Shown piece by piece: positions 20,557-31,794 of a stretch of 64,000 nt of DNA. Both the position numbers and the translations under genes were made by a program. Under the pieces are notes generated by a model. That model was not told where the DNA came from and ran no database searches. It was given only the letters and a program-made list of their open reading frames with translations. Source of the DNA: Arsukibacterium tuosuense (GTDB lineage Bacteria; Pseudomonadota; Gammaproteobacteria; Enterobacterales; Alteromonadaceae); assembly GCF_900215315.1 (NCBI RefSeq), contig NZ_OBEB01000007.1:186001-250000 (forward strand), written 5' to 3'. Positions within the stretch are counted from its first letter, which is position 1, and each line of letters opens with the position of its first letter.

Positions 20557-21798
20557 ATGTCAGATTTCAGAGAACAGGCACTGAAGTATCATTCAGAGCC
20601 GACCCCGGGCAAAATTAGTATTGAAATCAGCAAGCCGGCAGAAACCGTCAAAGATTTAGCCCTGGCGTACAGCCCTGGTGTTGCCGAGCCTGTACGGGAA
20701 ATTGCCGCTGACGTCGACAATGTCTACAAATATACTGCCAAAGGCAATCTGGTGGCGGTAATTACCAATGGCACGGCAATTCTTGGCTTAGGTAATTTAG
20801 GGCCTATGGCCTCCAAGCCAGTTATGGAAGGTAAGGCTTTGCTGTTTAAACGTTTTGCCAATCTGGACTCGATTGATATAGAAGTTAGTCATCGCACTAC
20901 TGAAGAGTTTATTAATACGGTTGCCAATATCGCAGATACCTTTGGTGGTATTAATCTGGAAGATATTAAAGCGCCGGAATGCTTTGAAATTGAAAAAGAA
21001 TTGATTAAGCGCTGTAAAATACCGGTATTTCATGATGATCAGCATGGTACCGCTATTGTTACGGCCGCTGGCATGCTGAACGCCCTGGAAATTCAGGGTA
21101 AAGATATCAGCAAAGCAATTATTGTCTGTATGGGTGCCGGCGCGGCTGCCATCGCCTGTATGGAGCTGCTGATTAAATGTGGTGCCCAGCGTGAGCATAT
21201 CTATATGCTGGACACCAAAGGGGTTATTCATACCCGGCGTGATGACTTAAACCAGTACAAGCTATTATTTGCCAATAACACTGATAAACGTACCCTGGAA
21301 GATGCATTAAGCGGTGCCGATGTATTCGTCGGCGTGTCAGGCCCGGATGTGCTGCCACCGGAAGCCCTGCAATTAATGGCGCCTAATCCGGTTATTTTTG
21401 CCTGCTCTAATCCTGATCCTGAAATTAAGCCGGCACTGGCCCACGCAGCCCGCAAGGATTTGATTATGGCAACCGGCCGCTCGGATTATCCGAATCAGGT
21501 TAATAACGTCTTGTGTTTCCCGTTTATTTTCCGTGGTGCGCTCGATGTACGGGCCAGTGTTATCAACGATGAAATGAAAATAGCTGCAGTCAATGCTATT
21601 CGGGCAATTGCGAAAGAACCGGTACCCGCTGAGGTGCTGCAGGCAGCACAAATCGATAAGCTGGAATTTGGCAAAGCTTATATTATTCCCAAGCCCATGG
21701 ACCCAAGGTTGCTACCGCGGGTTGCCCGTGCGGTGGCTGAGGCGGCAGTAGCGTCCGGCGTCGCCCGGATTGAGCTGCCGGATAATTATTATCTGTAA
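20557..21798 (+). CDS. NAD(P)-dependent malic enzyme, short form
   Basis: Oxidative decarboxylation of malate to pyruvate. The 413-residue protein has the N-terminal malic domain ([23 protein letters not shown]) and the NAD-binding domain ([13 protein letters not shown], about 190-203), with HDDQHGTA in the active site. It lacks the phosphotransacetylase-like C-terminal domain found in E. coli MaeB (about 760 residues) and so resembles the short single-domain malate dehydrogenases (oxaloacetate-decarboxylating) of many bacteria. Cofactor preference cannot be read safely. It is convergent with the GlgC-like gene 29 bp away. Confidence 0.95.
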   Translation: MSDFREQALKYHSEPTPGKISIEISKPAETVKDLALAYSPGVAEPVREIAADVDNVYKYTAKGNLVAVITNGTAILGLGNLGPMASKPVMEGKALLFKRFANLDSIDIEVSHRTTEEFINTVANIADTFGGINLEDIKAPECFEIEKELIKRCKIPVFHDDQHGTAIVTAAGMLNALEIQGKDISKAIIVCMGAGAAAIACMELLIKCGAQREHIYMLDTKGVIHTRRDDLNQYKLLFANNTDKRTLEDALSGADVFVGVSGPDVLPPEALQLMAPNPVIFACSNPDPEIKPALAHAARKDLIMATGRSDYPNQVNNVLCFPFIFRGALDVRASVINDEMKIAAVNAIRAIAKEPVPAEVLQAAQIDKLEFGKAYIIPKPMDPRLLPRVARAVAEAAVASGVARIELPDNYYL

Positions 21799-21827
21799 CG
21801 TCTGCGTTGCGCTTACTGCGTTGTCAG

Positions 21828-22799
21828 CTAATGGACTTGTTGTTGCAGGCCGTATTGATGCATAGCATAACAAGGCCTGCCACCTGTCATTGGTTGTACT
21901 TTACGCAACTGATGGCGGGGTATCTGTGTGGCAATAGCGCTGCCATTCAGAATCGGCCAGGGTTGGGTCGGGCCCTGCAGCCAGTCGGGATGGTTTAGTA
22001 CATCCTGCTGGGCGGCATAAAAAGCATTGAGTGTGCCAACATCGCGCCAGTAGCCGGTCAGCGCCTGAGTGCCTGGCAACAGGTTGTCAGCAAAATTGTA
22101 AACATAAACAGCATGTTGCTTGAACAATGCGGGTAGCACTTGCTGACCGAAATCAAGGTAGTGCCCGGGTTGGCAGAGTGCTAAAGACTGATACAGGGTT
22201 GCAGCATTAAACAGGTAATTTCCCATCGATGCTAATACATAACCTGGTCTGCCCGGCATACAGGGAGGAGGCGTCTGCGGTTTTTCAATAAAACCGGTTA
22301 TCCTGCCAGTGGCGTCAGTCTGAATAATGCCAAAACGGTGAGCATGTGCTTTGGGTATAGCTATCGCGGCGACAGTAACCGCTGCTTGCTGCTGCAAATG
22401 GTATCGCAGCATTTGCCGGTAATCCATTTTATAAATATGGTCGGCACTTAACAGGGCGATATGTTGTGGCTGCAAGTTACGGATCTGACTAAGTTGTATG
22501 GCGACTGCACCGGCAGTGCCAAGATTTGCATTTGCCTCGGCATGGTAACAGCGCAAAAACCCCTGGCGGCGAAAGCGGCCGCCCCAGTGCTGCTGTAAGT
22601 AGTGCTCTAAGCCTGCGGCCTGGTATTGAGTCAGTACTAGCAGATCGGTAAAGCCAGAGTGCAGTAAATTACTTAATACAAAATCAATTATTCTGAAGCG
22701 GCCAGCAAAGGGCACTGCCGGCTTGGCCTGATGTAATGTCAAAGGACGCAGGCGACTGCCACAGCCACCGGCCAGTAACACACTTAACACGGCTGACAT
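21828..22799 (-). CDS. GlgC-like nucleotidyltransferase lacking the C-terminal beta-helix domain
   Basis: The 323 residues match the catalytic half of glucose-1-phosphate adenylyltransferase (ADP-glucose synthesis): LAGGCGSRLRPLT (residues 9-21), AKPAVPFAG then FRIIDF, SADHIYKMDY, a GFIEKP sugar-phosphate motif and ASMGNYLFN. Full-length GlgC is about 420 residues; this one ends about 45 residues after the WPI segment where the left-handed beta-helix should begin, and the malic enzyme gene leaves no room for it. By alignment, E. coli activator residues Lys39, Arg40 and His46 are replaced by His23, Gln24 and Pro30. The Arg of GGRG is Cys13. No other glycogen gene is nearby. It may be an unregulated transferase or a decaying gene, though the open frame is intact. 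Confidence 0.8.
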   Translation of the reverse strand: MSAVLSVLLAGGCGSRLRPLTLHQAKPAVPFAGRFRIIDFVLSNLLHSGFTDLLVLTQYQAAGLEHYLQQHWGGRFRRQGFLRCYHAEANANLGTAGAVAIQLSQIRNLQPQHIALLSADHIYKMDYRQMLRYHLQQQAAVTVAAIAIPKAHAHRFGIIQTDATGRITGFIEKPQTPPPCMPGRPGYVLASMGNYLFNAATLYQSLALCQPGHYLDFGQQVLPALFKQHAVYVYNFADNLLPGTQALTGYWRDVGTLNAFYAAQQDVLNHPDWLQGPTQPWPILNGSAIATQIPRHQLRKVQPMTGGRPCYAMHQYGLQQQVH

Positions 22800-22935
22800 T
22801 GGGTGTTTTCCATGCTGGCTTGAGGTGCCATTAAGCCTAGTTCAGCAGCAGCAACAAGGCTTGATTCAGATCAAAAGAATATTGTGTTTAGTTGTAAAGG
22901 CCAGGACGCAACGAATGCCAGCTTACCGGGCAACG

Positions 22936-23745
22936 CTAGCGGACGTTGCTTTTTCGAATCATTTTATACAACAATTCTGGCGACAATCTGGATACCAAGG
23001 CCCCCAGCCGCTCTTTTAAGCCGCCAATAACAATATAATTTTTATCCTTAACCAATGCCTTTACGGCTTTTTCAGCAAATTGTTCTGCGCTCATGGCTTT
23101 GGCCTGAGCATCGTCCATTTCGCCCAGTACGCTGCCATCGCCAGTTAAGGCATTGCGTGACACTTCTGTGTTCACAAAGCCAGGGAAAATGGTAGCGACA
23201 CTAAGCCCCTGCTCAAACAACTCTGCCCGTAAACTATTCGCCCACAGATGCAACGCCGCTTTAGCGGCAGAGTAACTGGCGCGATACTGGGTGCCCACTA
23301 AACCGGCTACGGATGATACAAACACCACCTTGCCGCCGCCGTCGGCCAGCAGCAGTGGCAGGGCCTGTCGGGTTAAATTAATCTGGGAAAAGTAATCAAC
23401 TTCAAAGAGCTTGCGCTCAGTATCCAGCGTGGTGTCCGTAATTAATGCGCGCTGGCTGATCCCGGCATTATTGATAAGCCAGTCCAGGCCACCAATTTGT
23501 TGCTTAATCTCAGCAATAGCGGCTGTGATGGCATCGTGGTCAGTAATATCCAGTGCCAGTATCAGGTGAGAAGCCGCATTGGGCAGGCTGGTGCGCACCC
23601 GCTCCAGTTCAGACTGGCGCCGGGCACTTAATATCAGTCTGGCCCCGTCAGCGGCCAGCTCACGGGCCAGGGCTTCACCAATCCCACCGGAAGCGCCGGT
23701 GATCCAGATCACTCTATTGTTAACTGCAGTGTTTTTTATGGTCAT
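22936..23745 (-). CDS. short-chain dehydrogenase/reductase
   Basis: A 269-residue classical SDR, probably NADP-dependent. Visible motifs are TGASGGIGEA (about 16-25, cofactor binding), NNAG (about 93), and the catalytic Ser with YSAAK (Tyr and Lys, about 157-161). The substrate cannot be predicted. It lies between a membrane protein gene (50 bp upstream, same strand) and the truncated GlgC gene (136 bp downstream, same strand). A loose leftward operon is possible, but nothing connects the three functions. Confidence 0.92.
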   Translation of the reverse strand: MTIKNTAVNNRVIWITGASGGIGEALARELAADGARLILSARRQSELERVRTSLPNAASHLILALDITDHDAITAAIAEIKQQIGGLDWLINNAGISQRALITDTTLDTERKLFEVDYFSQINLTRQALPLLLADGGGKVVFVSSVAGLVGTQYRASYSAAKAALHLWANSLRAELFEQGLSVATIFPGFVNTEVSRNALTGDGSVLGEMDDAQAKAMSAEQFAEKAVKALVKDKNYIVIGGLKERLGALVSRLSPELLYKMIRKSNVR

Positions 23746-23795
23746 TGTTGTTGTCCCTGGTCAGCATTTTCAGGGACATTAAGCCAGCCCTGAGG

Positions 23796-24554
23796 CTATT
23801 GTAAAGCTTTGTTGTGTTGCACCTTATATTTACGTTTGTAATAACCGGTCAGGGTGACAAGTATGGTCAGGCCAATAACAGGTGCTGCCAGCCAGCTGAC
23901 TATTTGCCATTCACCCGGCAACCATTGTGATAACACCCGGCGTCCGCCTGCTGCAAAGAAGGCGGTGTATACCGCAATACCGGCACCGACCATGGCGCTG
24001 AAGTGTTCAATAATCCAGGCCCGGGGCGTTATCTCCGCCCGGTATACATACTTGCTAATAGTAGTTGCTGTGATCAGACTGACAACGGCAAAAATGATCA
24101 ACAGCGGCATAGCGATAGTTATCCCCTGCCAGCCAACGAACAAGGCAACCGGAAACATCATTAGCACTGGCCCCTGATAGCGCCAGTTGCGCAGCATACT
24201 GCGATTTGTTTTAGCGCGCAGCACACCGATGGCATGACGCACCGTTACCCAGGTCAGCAGACTGAGCAGCAGTAAAAAATAAGTAAAAGGAATGCGCCAG
24301 ATCATCATGCTGTCAATCTGCTCAGGAGTCAGTTGTCTGCTATTGATGTAAATACCGACCGGATCAGCTAAGCCAATCAGGGTCATTATGATGCCTGAAC
24401 CGGCAACAACCAGCATAATAGAGTAAAAGGCCTTACCGGCAGCAATATGTAGCTTGCCACCTTTACGGGCGACGATTGGCAGCCAGAATAGCAACAGCGC
24501 TATCGCGCCAAGTGCAATATGCAGATACAACAATGTGGTGTGAATAACTAACAT
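23796..24554 (-). CDS. multi-pass membrane protein of unknown function
   Basis: I do not recognise this 252-residue protein with certainty. It has about seven hydrophobic segments (around 5-25, 42-62, 88-108, 127-145, 147-165, 183-205 and 217-240), a histidine-containing first helix (HTTLLYLHIALG) and a second His pair near the second helix. The layout resembles DUF2306-like integral membrane proteins, possibly haem- or quinone-associated, but that is only a guess. It is divergent from a two-component system with 129 bp between starts, so it may be a target of that system, and it is followed by the SDR gene on the same strand. Confidence 0.75.
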   Translation of the reverse strand: MLVIHTTLLYLHIALGAIALLLFWLPIVARKGGKLHIAAGKAFYSIMLVVAGSGIIMTLIGLADPVGIYINSRQLTPEQIDSMMIWRIPFTYFLLLLSLLTWVTVRHAIGVLRAKTNRSMLRNWRYQGPVLMMFPVALFVGWQGITIAMPLLIIFAVVSLITATTISKYVYRAEITPRAWIIEHFSAMVGAGIAVYTAFFAAGGRRVLSQWLPGEWQIVSWLAAPVIGLTILVTLTGYYKRKYKVQHNKALQ

Positions 24555-24683
24555 GGTCAGTCTCCTTGGTTAATGTTGCCAGCTTACGCCTGGCAAGTTG
24601 CCAAAGCAGGTGCCAGAAGTCAGGATTTTTTACTGTGACTTCTGGCCTATTGCAGTTATTTAGTTACTCCGCATAATGGAAGA

Positions 24684-25826
24684 ATGAAAACAAAAATTGA
24701 CTTCGCTACCCTGGCCGGTTTGCTAACCTGGCTGATGGTATATGGCATCAGCCTGTATATTTTGCAGAAAACAGCGGCAACATATGGCAGCGTAGCGTTG
24801 CATATATTGTTTCTGGCCTATGGTGGCTTATTCTGGTTGCTGACCCGCAAGCAGGGCCGCTATGGCTTGCAAAGCCGTGTTGGACATTATCTGTTGTCGC
24901 TACAGTTACTGGTGGCTATTTGCTTGCTCTGGCTGACACCAGCGCGCAATTTTGAGTTTTTGTCTATCCTGACGGTTATCTGGGCTGCTATGTTGCCTTT
25001 TGTTATGCGAACTGGCCCTGCATTGTTGCTGACAACGGCAGTGGTAGCGGTCTGGTTTGGGCTGGTGGCCTGGCAAGGTGGCAGGGCGGTCTGGATAACA
25101 GCACTGTTGTATGGCTGCTTTCATTTGTTCGCGGTTATGGTGCAAAGTGCCAGCCGCGATGCTGAGAATGCCAAAGACGAGCTGGAGCAAAAACATCAGC
25201 AGTTGCTGGCAACCCGGCAATTACTGCAGGCAGCATCGCGTCAGAGTGAACGCACCCGGATTGCCCGCAATCTGCATGATCTGGTCGGCCACCATTTAAC
25301 GGCCCTGACTATTCAATTGCAGGTTGCCAGCCATTTAACCGACGGTGAGGCAAAAGTGCAGGTAGACAACTGCCATCAGCTGGCGAAACTATTGTTGTCA
25401 GATGTTCGCGACGCAGTCAGTACTATGCGTCAGTATGCTGATGTCAGCTTGCTGGATGCAGTCTGCGGCTTAACCCGGTTAGTGCCAGCGCAGTTGCAGG
25501 TAAAGCTGCAAATCCCGTCTGATATTATGCTCAACGATCTGGCGCAGGCTCAGCATCTGCTTTGTATTGTACAGGAAGCGTTGAGTAACAGCCTAAAACA
25601 CAGTGGTGCCAGCGAAGTGACTATTGCAGCGCAGGTGGCACAACAACAGCTAAAACTAGTGATATATGATAATGGCAGCCTGACACCACGCTGGCAGCCA
25701 GGCAATGGTATTACCGGCATGCAGGAACGGTTGGCTGAGTGCAAGGGTAGTTTAGTGCTTGGCAATAATCATCAGGCAATGCAGTTAACCATAACGCTTC
25801 CCTACAATGAGAGTGACAATGCATAA
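24684..25826 (+). CDS. NarL/DesK-type sensor histidine kinase
   Basis: Membrane sensor kinase, 380 residues. Five or six TM helices (about 8-30, 36-52, 66-84, 90-108, 110-130 and 134-152) with almost no extracytoplasmic loops are followed by a short coiled linker (about 155-190), the HisKA_3 dimerisation helix with the phospho-acceptor His in ARNLHDLVGHHLTAL (about 198), and an HATPase_c domain with EALSNSLKHS (N box) and GNGITGMQERL (G box). The domain plan is like DesK, which senses membrane state, but the stimulus here is unknown. The gene overlaps the response-regulator gene by 8 bp. Confidence 0.93.
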   Translation: MKTKIDFATLAGLLTWLMVYGISLYILQKTAATYGSVALHILFLAYGGLFWLLTRKQGRYGLQSRVGHYLLSLQLLVAICLLWLTPARNFEFLSILTVIWAAMLPFVMRTGPALLLTTAVVAVWFGLVAWQGGRAVWITALLYGCFHLFAVMVQSASRDAENAKDELEQKHQQLLATRQLLQAASRQSERTRIARNLHDLVGHHLTALTIQLQVASHLTDGEAKVQVDNCHQLAKLLLSDVRDAVSTMRQYADVSLLDAVCGLTRLVPAQLQVKLQIPSDIMLNDLAQAQHLLCIVQEALSNSLKHSGASEVTIAAQVAQQQLKLVIYDNGSLTPRWQPGNGITGMQERLAECKGSLVLGNNHQAMQLTITLPYNESDNA

Positions 25827-26466
25827 AGTATTGCTGGTTGATGATCAGAAACTGATCCGCGATGGTATTAAAAGTTTGCTTGGGTTATCTGGAAAAGTCG
25901 TGGTAGTGGGTGAGTGTGTTGACGGTTCTGGCGTGCTCACAGCCTGCTCACAGTTGCAGCCTGACGTTATTTTACTGGATCTGTCCATGCCGGTGATGAA
26001 CGGGGTGCAAACCCTGGCGTCACTAAAGCAGGCCGGTGTCAGCACGCCAGTATTGATCCTGACGACTTTCGATGAACATGAACTGGTGTTAAAGAGTATC
26101 TCTTATGGTGCACGGGGTTTTTTATTAAAAGATGTGTCATTGGAGACCCTGGTGCAGGCAATTGCAACCCTGGCTGATGGCGGTAGCTGGTTTGCGCCTA
26201 ATATTACCGAGCGCTTACTAGGTAGTATCCGGCAAACCAGCGATGCTGGTTTTAGCATGCCCGCTCAGCTGGAGCCGCTGAGTGACAAAGAGCTGGAGAT
26301 TCTGCAATTAATGGCGGCAGGTTACAGCAACAAGGAAATTGCGGCTGCATTGTATAAATCTGAGGGGACGGTTAAAAATCAGTGTTCGGCGATTCTGGCA
26401 AAGCTGGGGGTGCGTGACCGCACCCGGGCTGTCTTGCTGGCGCTGGAACTGGGCCTTATCAATTAA
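25819..26466 (+). CDS. NarL/LuxR-type response regulator
   Basis: Partner of the upstream kinase. From the ATG at 25819, preceded by GAGAG, it is 215 residues: a receiver domain (about 1-120) with the acidic DD pair at 8-9, phospho-acceptor Asp in ILLDLSMP, Thr in ILTTFD and Lys in LLKDVS, then a LuxR helix-turn-helix (about 150-212, SDKELEILQLMAAGYSNKEI). An in-frame ATG at 25807 is possible but lacks a ribosome site. Translational coupling with the kinase is likely. Targets are unknown; the divergent membrane protein gene is the nearest candidate. Confidence 0.94.
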   Translation: MHKVLLVDDQKLIRDGIKSLLGLSGKVVVVGECVDGSGVLTACSQLQPDVILLDLSMPVMNGVQTLASLKQAGVSTPVLILTTFDEHELVLKSISYGARGFLLKDVSLETLVQAIATLADGGSWFAPNITERLLGSIRQTSDAGFSMPAQLEPLSDKELEILQLMAAGYSNKEIAAALYKSEGTVKNQCSAILAKLGVRDRTRAVLLALELGLIN

Positions 26467-26523
26467 CGTTTTTTGCTTATGAAACGCGCTTTATAACCAA
26501 TACTGCCTGCACAAGCCCGTAAA

Positions 26524-26545
26524 AAAGCCGCCTGCAGGCGGCTTT
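26524..26545. terminator. bidirectional terminator between the response regulator and metJ
   Basis: A perfect 22-bp palindrome (AAAGCCGCCTG and its complement) with an A-tract on the left and a T-rich run on the right. It lies between the convergent response-regulator gene and metJ and could stop both transcripts. Confidence 0.9.
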
Positions 26546-26571
26546 ATTTGGGCTTGTTAACACTGTCGACT

Positions 26572-26907
26572 CTAGTCTTCAGCAGTATCCGCTTCAATAA
26601 TTACCGGGATGGGTTTACCCATACTGGTCAGAATTTGCCGTACTTCCGCCGGGATCTGATGCGGGTTATCTTTGCGTAAGTCTTCGTCAGCCGGCAGTGG
26701 CTGGCCGGTGAATGCATGTAAAAATGCTTCGCATAACAATTCACTGTTAGTTGCGTGGCGCAGGTTGTTAACCTGGCGACGGGTGCGCTCGTCGGTCAAT
26801 ACTTTTAAAACATTCAGCGGAATGGAAACGGTAATTTTTTTTACTTGTTCTGACTTTTTACCATGTTCCGCATAAGGATGGATATATTCGCCATTCCATT
26901 TAGCCAT
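26572..26907 (-). CDS. metJ: methionine repressor MetJ
   Basis: Ribbon-helix-helix repressor that uses S-adenosylmethionine as corepressor. The 111-residue protein closely matches E. coli MetJ (105 residues): the DNA-contacting strand lies in [15 protein letters not shown] (about 23-37), followed by [20 protein letters not shown]. It is divergent from metB with MetJ boxes in the 195-bp gap, so it should repress metB-metL and probably itself, as in E. coli. Confidence 0.98.
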   Translation of the reverse strand: MAKWNGEYIHPYAEHGKKSEQVKKITVSIPLNVLKVLTDERTRRQVNNLRHATNSELLCEAFLHAFTGQPLPADEDLRKDNPHQIPAEVRQILTSMGKPIPVIIEADTAED

Positions 26908-27014
26908 AAGGGTACCTTAGTTATTTTAATGGTTATTCGTATTTGCTCGCGCAGTTGCCAAATTCTAACTTTTTATCCTGCCATGTCCAATAGTGCGCAA
27001 CAAATAATCATTAT

Positions 27015-27076
27015 AGACGGCTAAATGGTTTGACATCCAACTTTTGATCGATATACTTTTAGACGTCTAAACTTCC
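27015..27076 (+). promoter_or_regulatory. metB promoter with MetJ boxes
   Basis: A near-consensus promoter, TTGACA at 27030-27035, 16 bp, TATACT at 27052-27057, is overlapped by 8-bp MetJ boxes. One array is AGACGGCT (27015-27022) followed in phase by two weaker boxes, the last (27031-27038) covering the -35. A second array starts with the perfect AGACGTCT (27061-27068) at the likely transcription start, followed by AAACTTCC. The operators therefore occupy both sides of the promoter. Confidence 0.88.
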
Positions 27077-27102
27077 AAAAAAGAAAGTCAAAAGGTGTCG
27101 TT

Positions 27103-28383
27103 ATGTCTCACTCAGCTGCTGCAACCATTACTGCCCGGGCCGGAATAGCTCAGGATACGGCGTTTGGCGCAGTTACCCCACCTTTATATTTAACGTCTAC
27201 TTATGAGTTACCGGCATTTAGACAACCCGGCCAGTACGATTATTCGCGTTCTAACAACCCGACCCGGGATACTCTGGCCGAGGCGTTATGTCAGTTGGAG
27301 CAGGGTGCGCGGGCTATTGTTACCGGCAGTGGCATGTCCGCCTGTTTGCTGGCGCTGCAGTTGCTGGGGCCAGACGACACACTGGTCATCCCGCATGATT
27401 GCTACGGTGGCAGCTATCGCTTATTTACCAATCTGGCGACGCGCAAGCAGGCTTTTAAGCTGGTGCTCATTAATTTTCAGGAAAGCGACTGGTCAGAGCA
27501 AGTTAAGGCAGCAGCGCCAGCGATGATCTGGCTGGAAACGCCAAGTAACCCTTTGCTGCAAATTACCGATATTAAAGCGGTATGCCAGTTAGCCAAAAAT
27601 TTAAGTGCAAAGGTGGTGGTAGATAACACTTTCTTATCGCCGGTATTGCAACAGCCGCTGCGGCTGGGTGCCGATATCGTGGTGCATTCCACTACTAAGT
27701 ATATTAATGGCCACAGCGACATTGTTGGTGGGGTGCTGGTAGCCAAAGATCCGGTTATTGGTGATGAGTTAAAGTGGTGGGCTAATTGTTTAGGCGTAAC
27801 CGGGCCGGCTTTTGACAGCTATATGACATTGCGCGGTTTACGCACGCTGGTACCTCGCTTGCAGCTACAGCAACAAAATACCAACGAGCTGGTCAGTTTT
27901 TTACAGCGCCAGCCATTGGTCAGCAAATTGTATTACCCGGGTCTGACCGACCACCCGGGCCATGCTGTTGCCAAAGCACAGCAAACAGGGTTTGGCGCCA
28001 TGTGCAGTTTTGATTTAGCCGCCCCGGCTGAAGCCTTGCCGGTATTTTTTGCCAGCTTACAATTATTTACCCTGGCCCAATCACTAGGCGGCATTGAAAG
28101 CCTGATTTGCCACCCTGGGTCGATGACTCATGCTTCAATGGATGCTGCCGCTCAGCAAACAGCGGGTATTGGCCCGACACTAATTCGCTTGTCGGTCGGC
28201 ATTGAAGCGTCGGCAGATCTAATCGCCGACTTACAAGCTGGCTTTAATGCAGTAGCAAATTGGCTTAATACCTCGCAACACAATAACAACGCTGATCGGG
28301 TTGCCAGCGGTAATACTGGTACTGGTAAGGGCTCAGTCGAGCAGCAATTCCGGCTAAACCCGGCTTTAACAGCATTCTGGTAA
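27103..28383 (+). CDS. metB: cystathionine gamma-synthase (O-succinylhomoserine (thiol)-lyase)
   Basis: PLP enzyme that joins an activated homoserine to cysteine to give cystathionine. The 426-residue protein has the cofactor lysine in STTKYINGHSD and the YSRSNNPTR substrate-loop motif. Family members are usually about 385-400 residues; the extra length is a Gln/Asn/Gly/Ser-rich C-terminal tail from about residue 388 that looks unstructured. Closely related lyases (MetC, MetZ) share the motifs, but the metJ-metB-metL context supports MetB. It starts 194 bp from metJ and is followed by metL after 6 bp. Confidence 0.94.
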   Translation: MSHSAAATITARAGIAQDTAFGAVTPPLYLTSTYELPAFRQPGQYDYSRSNNPTRDTLAEALCQLEQGARAIVTGSGMSACLLALQLLGPDDTLVIPHDCYGGSYRLFTNLATRKQAFKLVLINFQESDWSEQVKAAAPAMIWLETPSNPLLQITDIKAVCQLAKNLSAKVVVDNTFLSPVLQQPLRLGADIVVHSTTKYINGHSDIVGGVLVAKDPVIGDELKWWANCLGVTGPAFDSYMTLRGLRTLVPRLQLQQQNTNELVSFLQRQPLVSKLYYPGLTDHPGHAVAKAQQTGFGAMCSFDLAAPAEALPVFFASLQLFTLAQSLGGIESLICHPGSMTHASMDAAAQQTAGIGPTLIRLSVGIEASADLIADLQAGFNAVANWLNTSQHNNNADRVASGNTGTGKGSVEQQFRLNPALTAFW

Positions 28384-28389
28384 ATAAAG

Positions 28390-31705
<3,316 letters not shown>

Positions 31706-31794
31706 CAACATCTGTTGAATCAGGCTTCCCAAGTATCAGCAAAAGCGGTAATCTTGCATCCGCAAGTTATGTATTCTTGAAACAGGGATTGGCC

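Noticed and set aside
20390..20584. 64-residue ORF upstream of the malic enzyme
   Set aside because: It overlaps the malic enzyme start out of frame, has low-complexity sequence and no clear ribosome site.
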